A DNA stretch of 64,000 bases from Clostridium estertheticum subsp. estertheticum (GTDB lineage Bacteria > Bacillota > Clostridia > Clostridiales > Clostridiaceae). How positions within the stretch are numbered: position 1 is the first letter of the stretch; each line of letters begins with the position of its first letter. Made by a program: the position numbers and the translations under genes. Where the stretch lies: assembly GCF_001877035.1 (NCBI RefSeq), contig NZ_CP015756.1, positions 1,293,001-1,357,000 on the forward strand. The letters are read 5' to 3'. Below the pieces are notes generated by a model. It was not told the origin of the DNA. It did no database searches and saw nothing but the letters and a program-made list of their open reading frames with translations. Positions 7,954-17,443 of this stretch are shown here, in pieces.

Positions 7954-10434
7954 ATGACAACTCTTAATGAAAAATTTCAATTTATTAATAAAAGAGAAGA
8001 ACTTAATAAAGCAATTATTGATAATGGTGCAGAAAAAATATATGAGGTACTAGCTAATTTATATACAAATTCAACTCATTTTATATATGAAATCATTCAA
8101 AATGCTGATGATGCAAAAGCAGAAAATATAGAATTTGATTTATATGAAGATAAGGTAATTATTTCTCATGATGGGAAAAGATTATTTGACTTAGATGATA
8201 TTAAAGGGATAACGGGAATAGGAAAGTCATATAAGGAAAAGAACAAAGGTTTAATAGGTAAATTTGGTATAGGATTTAAATCAGTATTTTGTATAACGGA
8301 AAGACCTGAAATCCAATCAGGAGAGTATAATTTTACTATAAAGAATTTTGTTATTCCAGAAATAACAAAACGAGAGGATAAATTAAATAAGACTGTTATA
8401 ATATTGCCGTTTAAACAGGAGAATATAAAATCCATATTTGAAAGTATAGAAAAAGAATTTAATAAAATAGATCTAAGAGAAATTATTTTTTTGAATAAAG
8501 TTCATAATGTCATATTTAAGTGTAATGGTAAAGTAAGGCGCTTACAGAAAGAATTAAAGGAAAAAATCGATGAGAATATTTCAATAGTTAATCTAAAGTC
8601 TGAAAATGAAATTTATAAATATATTTTAATTTCAAAATATGATAATGTAACGAAAAAAATAGAAGTTGCCTATAGTATAGAGGAGGATGAATTTGGTTCT
8701 GAAATTATAGTTCCTGATATAATAGATGAAAATAATTATATAAATGTATTTTTCCCAACAAAACATGAAACTGATTTGAAGTTTTTAGTACATGGTGCAT
8801 ATAAGATAAAACAAAATAGAGAAAATATTGATATAAATGATGAATATAATACAAAATTAACTAAGGAAATAGGACAAGTTATAGCTAAGTCTATATTACA
8901 AATAAAAGAAATTAAAGAAAGTTTATATTTAAGTATTTTCAATGTCCTTCCGATTACGGAAAGTACAAATTCATTTTATAGCATAATATTTGATAATGTA
9001 AAGGAAATACTTGGAAAAGAAAGAATTTGGCTAAATATTGATGGAAAATATGTCTTTAAAGAAAACTTGGTAGTTCCTTATAATAAAGGTATTACCGATC
9101 TTTTTTCTCCAAGAGAGTTGTCTTTTGATGATTTTCAATGGGTTAATGCTACTGTTACTCATAATGAAAACACCAAAAAGTATTTATTGAATATTTTAAA
9201 AACAAAGATCATAACGGATGAGGTTATAAGGGATAAAATCACACCAGAGTTGTTGCTTTTAAAAGGAGAAAATTGGTTAATTAAATTCTATAAATATGTT
9301 TTTGAGAAAAAAGATAATAAATTTATTAGATGGAATAAGTTTAAAGCAGTAGCAATTATCATGTTAGAAGATAATAGTTTTTCAAAAGTAATTGATGAAA
9401 ATAATGGTTCAAGTCTATACTTTAAACCGAATGAAAACGCAGAAATTTACAAGGGATATAATTTTGTGAAGGATTCATTTAGAAATGATGAAGAGATATG
9501 TAATATATTTCAACAAATAAATATTATAGAAATTGACATGATTGTTTTTATAAATGAGTATATTAAAGAATACTATAAAAAAGAAAATATTAGTCTAGGG
9601 CTAGATGTGTATTTTGAGTGGTTTGATGAGATTTTGAGTTATTATGAAGCTTTGAATAATAAAACAGCACAATATAAAGGTTTGATAAAATCACTGCAAG
9701 AGATACCATTTATAATATCAAGTAAAGATGATAAATATTATCTACACAAAGCAAATGAATTATATTTTGATAAAAATTTAAGCGATCTTTATGAAGGAAT
9801 TAGTGATATTAAATTTATTGATTATAAATTATATAGAGATAGAGTTAATAGTAATGACTCTTTGTTATTTAACTTTTTAATAAAATTAGGAGTTGTTAAT
9901 GGAGTTCCTTTTTCTAATGAATATATTAGCGAAGGATTAAAGAGTAGTTTAAGAGCAAAAATGGGATTTACAAAATCTCCATATGGACAGGAAATTAATA
10001 ATTATTCGTTACTGTATTTAGAAGAAATTATAAAAAAATTAACACCTGAGAACTCGAAGAGATTATGGGAACTATTGAGTGCGATGCTTGAAGATATATC
10101 ATTTAAATACTATTTTACAGGTGAATACAAATGGCATTATGACGGTTATTGGCATACTGAATATTTTCAATCTAATATGATAGATATTCTAAAAAAGGAG
10201 AAATGGTTGTACATTGAAGGGGAATATAGAAAACCTTCGAATGTAACGAAAGTGAGGCTGAAAGATAGTGGGTATAACATTAATAGTAAATTAATAAGCT
10301 TTTTAGATATTGACGATAGCATTCCAAAAGAATTAGGGAATATAATTAATGTACTAAAGCCTTATAGCAAACAAGAAGTTTTAGAGTTTATTATTTATTT
10401 GAAGAAGGTTTTAGAAATTCAAGAGCAGTATTAA
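7954..10434 (+). CDS. Sacsin-type HSP90-like ATPase of a putative defence pair
   Basis: An 826-residue protein. The N-terminal 200 residues carry a GHKL/HSP90-like ATPase of the sacsin type: FIYEIIQNADDAKA at about residues 42-55 (Asn of the N box), then GKRLFDLDDIKGITGIG and GLIGKFGIGFKSVF around 100-113 (glycine boxes). The rest is a long region of unknown fold rich in Tyr, Phe, Lys and Glu. ATM-like or kinase motifs are absent. Start 7954 is chosen because TGGAGG precedes it by six bases; the frame itself opens earlier at 7936. Sacsin-like ATPases occur in predicted bacterial conflict systems. Pairing with the upstream ComEC-type MBL suggests an ATP-driven sensor controlling a hydrolase effector, which is inference. 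Confidence 0.8.
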   Translation: MTTLNEKFQFINKREELNKAIIDNGAEKIYEVLANLYTNSTHFIYEIIQNADDAKAENIEFDLYEDKVIISHDGKRLFDLDDIKGITGIGKSYKEKNKGLIGKFGIGFKSVFCITERPEIQSGEYNFTIKNFVIPEITKREDKLNKTVIILPFKQENIKSIFESIEKEFNKIDLREIIFLNKVHNVIFKCNGKVRRLQKELKEKIDENISIVNLKSENEIYKYILISKYDNVTKKIEVAYSIEEDEFGSEIIVPDIIDENNYINVFFPTKHETDLKFLVHGAYKIKQNRENIDINDEYNTKLTKEIGQVIAKSILQIKEIKESLYLSIFNVLPITESTNSFYSIIFDNVKEILGKERIWLNIDGKYVFKENLVVPYNKGITDLFSPRELSFDDFQWVNATVTHNENTKKYLLNILKTKIITDEVIRDKITPELLLLKGENWLIKFYKYVFEKKDNKFIRWNKFKAVAIIMLEDNSFSKVIDENNGSSLYFKPNENAEIYKGYNFVKDSFRNDEEICNIFQQINIIEIDMIVFINEYIKEYYKKENISLGLDVYFEWFDEILSYYEALNNKTAQYKGLIKSLQEIPFIISSKDDKYYLHKANELYFDKNLSDLYEGISDIKFIDYKLYRDRVNSNDSLLFNFLIKLGVVNGVPFSNEYISEGLKSSLRAKMGFTKSPYGQEINNYSLLYLEEIIKKLTPENSKRLWELLSAMLEDISFKYYFTGEYKWHYDGYWHTEYFQSNMIDILKKEKWLYIEGEYRKPSNVTKVRLKDSGYNINSKLISFLDIDDSIPKELGNIINVLKPYSKQEVLEFIIYLKKVLEIQEQY

Positions 10435-10894
10435 GAATATAATAAGTGATCAATGTCTTTTTATGTTTTTTTACCACTTCAAGGCACGTTGAGACGGTTG
10501 TGTTGATAGTGAAGGAATAGTCTGGTATCAAAGGCTTAGATGGTTTTAACAAATAAATAGACTGTGTTTCCATGTTCCCTCAGACTGTTGATATACAAAA
10601 GGCAAAAGTCTTTTTTATATAAGTCAAAGGGGATAATTTCAGAATGTCACGACTTTCTATGTATATTGATAAGTATCTGCGAGAATTTATTTTTAGCGGA
10701 GGTGTAGATAGTTATTCAGATATAGAAGAACAAGCGATCCCACTTTAAATATTAATTTCTTCCTTGAATAGATATTTTGTATGAGCTTGATAAGTAAACT
10801 TGAAAAAACAATGGAAAAGTAAGAGCTGACCACTCTTATTTATTTACCTTACAAAGGAACATACGTTCTAGACAATGTTTTTGGAGGTGATATT
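10435..10894. other. Decayed stretch between the defence pair and surface-protein remnants
   Basis: Roughly 460 bp. A 34-codon frame from 10644 to 10748 (MSRLSMYIDKYLREF...) and a short coding-like piece at about 10490-10550 are visible, but neither has a ribosome site. No terminator with a clear T-run follows the ATPase gene. Confidence 0.35.
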
Positions 10895-11318
10895 ATGGTT
10901 GAATATGTTTTGAAAAGTTCACTACAAGATCATTGGATTGTAACTATAATGTACAGCAATTACATCAGATTTTAATGCTCATCCAGTTGCTAAAATAACA
11001 TTATATGCTGTAAAAGTATCGTCAAGTGTGAGCAACACGACACCTTTACAAAATACAGTAGTTAATGTCGCAGTAAATGGCCCTGCAAAATGTTCTGTTA
11101 AGATAGTGTGCCATTATAAATCTATAAGTACTACATATAAGGCAATCATTGCCTCAAATGGTAAAGCAGTAATACCTGTTAAGATAAGTAGTGCTACTAA
11201 GGAATTTGCGGTAATTATTAATGTAACAGTAACTTATAAAGGAAATGTGTATACTACAAAAACATCATTTAACCCAGATAGGAATAAACCCAGAATTATA
11301 ATAAAAAATAGGTGCTAG
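10895..11318 (+). pseudogene. Frameshifted small protein with Ig-like appearance
   Basis: A good ribosome site (TGGAGGTG) precedes ATG 10895, which reads MVEYVLKSSLQDHWIVTIMY and then runs into a stop at about 10974. One base out of phase from there, the frame continues AITSDFNAHPVAKITLYAVK through to TAG at 11318. The remaining part (SVKIVCHYKSISTTYKAIIA, VTVTYKGNVYTTKTSFNP) looks like one beta-sandwich domain. A single frameshift around 10950-10960 therefore splits a gene of about 140 codons. A downstream GTG at 11028 could start a 96-residue remnant but has no ribosome site. The function is unknown. Confidence 0.6.
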
Positions 11319-11327
11319 GGGATTAAA

Positions 11328-11669
11328 ATGAAAAATATGAAAAAGTGTCTAAGTTTTCTTTTGATATTAATGTTTACGTTCAGCTTAATTGGTTGCTCGA
11401 GTGCATCTCAAAATATCACATCAACAGTTTCGACGCAACAAGTAGGAACTAAGAAGACTATAACTAAAGAGGTGCCTAAAGAGAATAAAAATACAATCTC
11501 AATTGGAAATGATAATAAAACTGTAAATGGTACTTTAAAGGTTCATTATATAAATGGTGGTCAAGGTGATTCAATCTTAATACAGCAAGGTTCTAAAAGT
11601 ATGCTTATAGATACTGGACTTATGGAACTAGTTTTATGGAGCAGAAATGCTCTTTTTTTATGGATTTAA
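11328..11669 (+). pseudogene. Truncated ComEC-like metallo-beta-lactamase lipoprotein
   Basis: The 113-residue product starts with a lipoprotein signal (MKNMKKCLSFLLILMFTFSL then IGC, lipobox Cys near residue 23). A Thr/Lys-rich linker follows, then LKVHYINGGQGDSILIQQGS and MLIDTG, the opening strands of a ComEC-type MBL domain. Directly after LIDTG the sequence changes to an unrelated stretch that ends at 11669. All metal-binding histidines are therefore missing. In the intact family this is an extracellular lipoprotein with the hydrolase domain. The gene is a truncated remnant even though its start and ribosome site (AGGGG) are good. Confidence 0.75.
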
Positions 11670-11939
11670 CCATAGGTGAAATTATGGCGTGTAGATGGAT
11701 GTCTTGCCATTAATTTAAAATTAAAGATTAGTCGATATAATGGATAAATGGTTTAGACGTTTATTATTTTATATACAATTTAAAGGAAATTAAATTTATT
11801 TGTAGAATAATGGTATAGAAGTAAATGTTATGAAAACATACATATGTCTATATTGAATAGATGAAAAATAATAATTGATTTATGAGTTTTAGGAATTCCA
11901 GAGTTATACTAAATTGATATTGAAAGGGAGAAGAAAAAT

Positions 11940-12125
11940 ATGATTGGTACGGTTTGGAATAATGGTACATACGATTCTAGTGGAGTAGGATATGGTATAA
12001 AGATTCAACAAACGGATAGGGATAAATACTTCAATAAGGATTGGATGAGAAATATGATTAAATCAATCAATTTTATTCATGAGAATATGGTGACATCATG
12101 GCTAGCAAAAATGTGTATTGTTTAA
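11940..12125 (+). CDS. Small hypothetical protein, probably truncated
   Basis: A 61-residue protein with a plausible ribosome site (GGGAG, 11926-11930). The N-terminal two thirds (MIGTVWNNGTYDSSGVGYGI, then KIQQTDRDKYFNKDW) resemble small DNA- or protein-binding modules of Clostridium in which Asp-Arg-Asp-Lys-Tyr-Phe recurs. The end appears out of character and may come from a frameshift. Short coding-like debris continues to 12422. The function is unknown. Confidence 0.35.
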   Translation: MIGTVWNNGTYDSSGVGYGIKIQQTDRDKYFNKDWMRNMIKSINFIHENMVTSWLAKMCIV

Positions 12126-12422
12126 GTGGAGTAAAGTAGTAAATAATGAAGAGGAGAATGGTGAACTACAAACATATTTTAAGGATTTTAACAATAGGAC
12201 AATAGGACAAAGAGGTTGACTATAGGTATAGAAGTGAATTGGCTGAGGAGAGAGAGATTATTAAAAAAGCTTAGAGCAGTGATATTCTGAGTTTTGAAGA
12301 TTTTAATCAAGGAAACTAGTTAATGTATACAAGGCAGAGCTATTAGACAAAGATTATAATATTAGTGTGGGCTTAAGATTTAATATTAATAAAAGTAAAT
12401 TTGATGGTAAGGAGATTGACAT

Positions 12423-14597
12423 ATGGAGCAAGTTTATATGCCTTTAAAGGAATATTACGAAAAATATTTGAAAGAAGCTAAAGATAATAATTTTATTTGG
12501 GTATTGAGTTTATTATCGAGGGAAGCAGATACAACAAAAGTTTATCAAGATATTGAAGAAAAATGGGCATCAATTAATGATTTAACAAATGATCGTATTT
12601 TATTTGTTTTTTCAGCAAGAGATATGGAACTATCAACGGTATTACCAACTAAAGAATGTAGTTGGAAGGGATATATAAATCCGTTTATGAAGATATTTAG
12701 AAATAATAAAATAGACGGACAAGAATATAAATATGATCCTAAGTGGGTTTGCAAAGCTCCAAAAAGTAATCTTGCGGATTTACATTCGCGATCGATATCA
12801 GATATGGTTAGATATCTTGGAATCAGTGAAAATGATATTCCTTGCTTAATTTTTACTAATTTGTTAACAAATAAAAAATTTATAGTTAGAATTTCAGACA
12901 CGTTTGATGTATATGAATTTATAAAGGAGTTTGTTATTTGTCAAGAAAAAATATCGTCAAAATATGATGATATTAATAGTAAGCGTAGTTATCGAGAATT
13001 TATTAATGGGTATTATAAATATTTAGGGTTAGTTGATGAGTTGGAGAAGATCTCAAATGGGAGTGGAGAGTGCATACGAGGGGCTATTCAACATGTTTTG
13101 GATGGTGGGTCTTATAAAGATATTAAAAACAGTGTTGAGAGTGAGTGTTTACGAGAAAAATTAAAGAAATATCAACAATGGAAGAGGCAATTTTACGATA
13201 AGTATATTACTAATGAAGATTATATACAGTACAATAAAGAGTTAATAACTATACTTGAAAATATGGACAAGATACTTATACAAAAGGGTGCAACGGAATT
13301 ATTTTCAAAAGGTCAGATTGAGAAAAAAGGAGCACAAATCGATAGAGAAAAATCATATAAAGGAGAAGTGGAAATGAATAAATACTATATATTTATTGCT
13401 GATGGATGGGGGCCAAAATATGGAGGGATTAATACAGTAAATTATAACTTTTGTCGAGCCTTGGCAATATCAGTATTAAGTCAAGGAGAACCACATGTCA
13501 TATGTATGACATGTCAAGTTAATCGTGATGAGATAGCAAAAGCAGAGGTATTAGGTATAAAGTTAATCAGCATGACTGAGCCGGATTTAGAAAATGCTAA
13601 AGTTTTATGTGATGAATTGATAAGACAAGGAATAGTTGAAGGAGAAGATATTGTATGGATTGGTCATGATGTTAAAACTGGTGAAATAGCTTTACAATGC
13701 AAAAAAATAAGAGATGGTAAGTTTGTGTTATTCCACCATATGAATTATGAGGAATACTATGCGCTTAAAGCCCCCTATAATAGTGAGGAATATAATATCA
13801 AGATAAAAGAACAAGTGGAACTGTGTAATAAAGCAGATAAGGTTATTGCGGTAGGACCCAAATTATATAAATCAGCAATTAGTAAAACAGAAGAAGGTAA
13901 GGTTCATATGATAATACCAGGTCTTGAAGATATTAATGAGGGAAGGCATGCTGAAAATAAACATAAAGCAATTACTTTTGGGAGAGTTGAAAAGGGAAAT
14001 GACATTATAAAACAAATCACATTAGCAGTCTGTGCTTATGCAAAAGTTTATAAGGAACGTAGAACAGAGCTTTTTGACACTCTAGGGCATATTCAAGTAA
14101 TTGGTTACGATGAAAAACCAACAGAAGAACAAATTAATGAACTTCGAGAATTAGGTAACAAGTATGGAGAGAGTGCATTTACTGTTACTGGCATGAAATA
14201 TCAGGAAAACCGAGAAGAACTATTCAATCTTTTACGAAATAGTGGTTTTTGTATGATGTTATCATTGACAGAAGGATTTGGACTAGTCGGTTTAGAGGCT
14301 ATTTCTGCGGGACTTCCCTTAATATGTACTAAAAAAAGTGGCTTATATGATTTTTTAGATTCAAAAGAAATGAACATGAGTGGAAATATAATTGGTGTAG
14401 ATATATTCGGGAGTATGGGGAATGGAGAGAGTGTGAATTTTAAACAAGATGATTTAGATAATGTCATAAAGGCTATTATTGATCTCCTTTCTCATTACGA
14501 CAAGCATTTAGCTAAGGTAAAGGCGTTAAAGGAAGAATGGCAAAAGAAATTTACATGGGAAAGAGCTGTTAAAGAGTTCGTATTGCTATTAAGGTAG
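12423..14597 (+). CDS. Glycosyltransferase (GT-B, GT4-like) with a large unknown N-terminal region
   Basis: A 724-residue protein. Residues 1-317 form a region I do not recognise, with LLSREADTTKVYQDIEEKWA near the start. From residue 318 (MNKYYIFIADGWGPKYGGIN) a GT-B glycosyltransferase of GT4 type follows: HHMNYEEYYAL, AITFGRVEKGND, and the acceptor/donor signature LTEGFGLVGLEAISAGLP around 615-632. There is no membrane segment. A second ribosome site (AAAGGAG) lies eight bases before ATG 13374, exactly at the domain border, so a shorter glycosyltransferase-only form may be made from the same gene. The start at 12423 also has AAGGAG. It sits between two defence-like units. Its acceptor is unknown. 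Confidence 0.75.
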   Translation: MEQVYMPLKEYYEKYLKEAKDNNFIWVLSLLSREADTTKVYQDIEEKWASINDLTNDRILFVFSARDMELSTVLPTKECSWKGYINPFMKIFRNNKIDGQEYKYDPKWVCKAPKSNLADLHSRSISDMVRYLGISENDIPCLIFTNLLTNKKFIVRISDTFDVYEFIKEFVICQEKISSKYDDINSKRSYREFINGYYKYLGLVDELEKISNGSGECIRGAIQHVLDGGSYKDIKNSVESECLREKLKKYQQWKRQFYDKYITNEDYIQYNKELITILENMDKILIQKGATELFSKGQIEKKGAQIDREKSYKGEVEMNKYYIFIADGWGPKYGGINTVNYNFCRALAISVLSQGEPHVICMTCQVNRDEIAKAEVLGIKLISMTEPDLENAKVLCDELIRQGIVEGEDIVWIGHDVKTGEIALQCKKIRDGKFVLFHHMNYEEYYALKAPYNSEEYNIKIKEQVELCNKADKVIAVGPKLYKSAISKTEEGKVHMIIPGLEDINEGRHAENKHKAITFGRVEKGNDIIKQITLAVCAYAKVYKERRTELFDTLGHIQVIGYDEKPTEEQINELRELGNKYGESAFTVTGMKYQENREELFNLLRNSGFCMMLSLTEGFGLVGLEAISAGLPLICTKKSGLYDFLDSKEMNMSGNIIGVDIFGSMGNGESVNFKQDDLDNVIKAIIDLLSHYDKHLAKVKALKEEWQKKFTWERAVKEFVLLLR

Positions 14598-14739
14598 GAA
14601 ATGATCCTTATTTTAAGTAGCGCTAATATTTTGCAAGCACATGTAAGTTTAAAAATAGTACTGATTATTATAAACAAGAGATATTCGTCTATACGAGAGA
14701 TTTTCTATTTTGTTTTGTATGGATTGTTTAAATGTATAA

Positions 14740-14945
14740 TTATCCTTATCGGATAAGCTTTATCAACAAGAAATCTTCACTACATTCGAATTTCTTGAAG
14801 TCCCTCAGAGGTGCTGACGGAAGCTGGGAATGCAATGAACAACTTATGTTTGCTAAGTTGGGTAGAAAATTGTGATTTGTTCATGGATAACATGTTTTGA
14901 CATATTTAGGGCGGTGACAGTCACAAGTGTGAACTAAGTAAGCTT
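14740..14945. ncRNA. Gene-free segment with many hairpins, possible structured RNA
   Basis: At least five short helices can be drawn: TTATCC/GGATAA (14740-14756), CAAGAAAT/ATTTCTTG (14767-14797), ATGAACA/TGTTCAT (14835-14884) enclosing AACTTA/TAAGTT (14841-14859), and GTGAC/GTCAC (14914-14924). This density is unusual compared with the neighbouring AT-rich spacers. No known RNA family is recognised and strand is undecided. It could be the scar of an RNA element such as an intron. Confidence 0.3.
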
Positions 14946-15040
14946 GCTAAATATTAATAGATATAAGGAGATGCATATTTTAGATTTACAAAGTGATAAG
15001 GAAATAATATATAAAATCATAAATATTCAAGGAGAATAGT

Positions 15041-15136
15041 ATGAAGAAATATGATGATGTACAAAAATCAGAAATGGATAAAATAAAAGTATACAAAAAA
15101 TATGCTTGTAGAAGTATCAACAAAAAAACATTATAA
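15041..15136 (+). CDS. Possible 31-residue peptide
   Basis: ATG 15041 is preceded by AAGGAG at six bases and opens 31 codons rich in Lys and Tyr (MKKYDDVQKSEMDKIKVYKK...). It could be a small leader or a remnant of a longer gene. Nothing links it to a function beyond lying about 130 bp before the HEPN gene in the same direction. Confidence 0.3.
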   Translation: MKKYDDVQKSEMDKIKVYKKYACRSINKKTL

Positions 15137-15264
15137 AATTAAATGATGAGGCAAGTCATTAAACTAAATTGAAATTAAAAAAAATTAATGATACTAAAGA
15201 TGAGTAATCACAGGCGCTAAAGAGTTTCCGTGAAAGCTCTAATATATATGAGGAGGTAAAAGAA

Positions 15265-16443
15265 TTGAAATCCAATATAAATAATTTTATGCAAGGTTAT
15301 TCTGATGATTTAACTTTTCTCGAAGAAGTCAGAGAGGCATATCTTACACATCCATTAATGAATGGGAAATCCGTTAAATTCTTATTTGATCGACATTGTT
15401 GCAGAATACTTTCGGTAACTATTGTAGGAAATGTTGAATCATTAATATTAGAATGGGAATGTAAAGTGAATTTAGACAATTTAATCGTAAAGTTAAAAGC
15501 TGGTAGTGTTACAGATGTAAATTCAAAAATCAATCAACTAATAAAATATTTTTCTGATAATAATGTTACAACGAATAGAGATGTTATATATAATTTTTTT
15601 GCATTGAAGAATTTAAGAAATGCAATCATACACAGTGATTTAGATCAAAAGAAAATCGATATTATTAGTGCGAGCTTTATCCCAATGGATACTGATTCAT
15701 TTGATGAAGACCTATGGAACCAAATGTTGGAAATAAATAATAAAATGATTGGATATATTAATGAGTTAGGTTTAATCAAATTAGGAGTTGATAAAAAGTT
15801 TATAAATGAGGTTAATAAAAATAGGAATCCTTGCAGATTATTTGATTTTGTGAATTCAGTAGACCTAACGAAAATTTGTGATTCTGACATGAAAATTATT
15901 TTAACAAAACTTAACAACAATTATGAAACAAACAAGCAAAAAAACTTCTTTAGTAAAGATCAATTTACTACAATATATTGGAATAATATTGAAAGCATAT
16001 GTTCTGAAATTAATGAAATAGATATAACAGATGAAAATATAAAGTTACAATTAGTTGAGTCTTCATTATTCAGCTGGGATCAATACATTAATTGTAATAA
16101 AAACAATAAATATAAGCATTTAACAATAAATGATTTGCTAGAATGTAAAGGAATTATGAAGAAAATGATGGAAGATAATTTTGATTATATGCAAAGCGAT
16201 ATCGTAAGGAAAAACTTGGCTATTGCAAGAATAATAGATAATATTATAATTAACAAATCACCATTAGATATGTTTATTAATTTAATTCCAATTGCAAAAT
16301 ATAATAACAAGGTATGTGTAAAAAATGAAGCAATCAAGTTATTAGAAGCTTGGGCGGTAAAGCAATATTTATATGCAACGTTGAGAAATAGGGACTTTGA
16401 TGAAAGTAGTTTGGAAGGTTATAGAAGTGTAATTAATTGTTAA
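15265..16443 (+). CDS. HEPN-domain protein, putative RNase effector
   Basis: A 392-residue soluble protein. Residues about 95-150 are helical and contain NFFALKNLRNAIIHSDLDQ, in which R118-N-x-x-x-H123 is the classic HEPN ribonuclease signature. The N-terminal 90 residues and the C-terminal 230 residues are not recognised. HEPN proteins usually cut RNA as toxins or abortive-infection effectors. The start is TTG at 15265, supported by GAGGAGG at a good distance. The PD-(D/E)XK-like gene follows about 100 bp downstream, and I infer a two-gene unit. The HEPN call rests mainly on one short motif, so it could also be a non-catalytic helical domain. Confidence 0.55.
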   Translation: MKSNINNFMQGYSDDLTFLEEVREAYLTHPLMNGKSVKFLFDRHCCRILSVTIVGNVESLILEWECKVNLDNLIVKLKAGSVTDVNSKINQLIKYFSDNNVTTNRDVIYNFFALKNLRNAIIHSDLDQKKIDIISASFIPMDTDSFDEDLWNQMLEINNKMIGYINELGLIKLGVDKKFINEVNKNRNPCRLFDFVNSVDLTKICDSDMKIILTKLNNNYETNKQKNFFSKDQFTTIYWNNIESICSEINEIDITDENIKLQLVESSLFSWDQYINCNKNNKYKHLTINDLLECKGIMKKMMEDNFDYMQSDIVRKNLAIARIIDNIIINKSPLDMFINLIPIAKYNNKVCVKNEAIKLLEAWAVKQYLYATLRNRDFDESSLEGYRSVINC

Positions 16444-16547
16444 TTGAGTATGGATTAAGTACTTATTTAGGTAATGATTAGAATAAATATAAAAAATAAG
16501 TAAATAAGGATTGTAGTGCATATTTGATATGTATGGGAGGGATAAAT

Positions 16548-17003
16548 CTGATTGATAAAAATATTAGTTGTGTGATTGGTGAACATTATGTATTATGTGA
16601 ATTACTTAGAAATGAATTTCAAGCTTATATTGCTAATGGTTCTACACAAGAAGGCTGGGATATTATTGTAATTTTAAAGTCAAAGGTGTTAAAATTACAG
16701 GTAAAGACAGCTCAATGGATCGATAAAGGTACAACTGCAATAAATGGTAAATTTTCTGAAGATAACTATGATTTTTTAGTGATTGTCTTAATTAATTTCT
16801 GTAGTGAAAAATATACTACTTTTATAATTTCTAAAAATGAATTAGAGATGAAAAATGAAAAGTATTCTAGAGGATTAATAAATATGAAAAATAACAAGGT
16901 ATTATATACAAATAAAACAATTACGTTGAACAACTTGAAGGATAATAGCACAAAAAAACTATTTTGTAATTTGTTTCAAAATAAGTGGGGGAAATTTAAA
17001 TAA
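16548..17003 (+). CDS. PD-(D/E)XK-like nuclease-fold protein
   Basis: About 151 residues. The N-terminal part reads GEHYVLCELLRNEFQAY, then QEGWDIIVILKS and LKLQVKTAQ. An acidic residue in the first helix, the Asp of GWD and the Q-x-K strand fit the minimal PD-(D/E)XK nuclease core. The rest is mixed alpha/beta ending in Lys-rich residues. Start is uncertain: ATG 16533 has no ribosome site, whereas GGGAGG at 16535-16540 would suit CTG 16548 or ATT 16551. The gene follows the HEPN gene in the same direction and closes the island before the tRNA scar. A nuclease role in a toxin-like or defence pair is inference. Confidence 0.55.
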   Translation: MIDKNISCVIGEHYVLCELLRNEFQAYIANGSTQEGWDIIVILKSKVLKLQVKTAQWIDKGTTAINGKFSEDNYDFLVIVLINFCSEKYTTFIISKNELEMKNEKYSRGLINMKNNKVLYTNKTITLNNLKDNSTKKLFCNLFQNKWGKFK

Positions 17004-17443
17004 GTTAATAATAGTATCAATTGGTTAGCAGATACTTAATGATCACAAAAGCTATTATATATGATTACATATAATTAGAATTAGCTTTTTATAAAGCATC
17101 TATTTTCAACACTTTAGAAAACCTAATTCTATATCATTAGTTACTGTTTTAAATAGAGTAATGTCATTCAAAACCGTTGGCTTATTGGAGTAATTAAATT
17201 TATAAAAGAGCTTTGGTAGAAGCTAAGAATTATAGGGTTGTTATTCTATACAGCAACGTAAATATTGTAGATACCAATGGTTTATAATGATACAATGATA
17301 ACATTTTGATAACAAACTGTATGTTTTTAGATGATACTTAATGATGTTAGATATAAAGAAAGCTATCTAGAACCATTGAGTATGCAAGACTATATTGCAT
17401 TCAAGGGTACTAGCTATCATTAGATGAAAAGTAAATAGCCTAA
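17004..17443. other. Gene-free right end of the first island
   Basis: About 440 bp of AT-rich sequence between the last island gene and the tRNA scar. No gene, repeat array or clear terminator is visible. As the segment next to an attachment site, it may hold integrase arm sites, but I cannot point to any. Confidence 0.35.
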
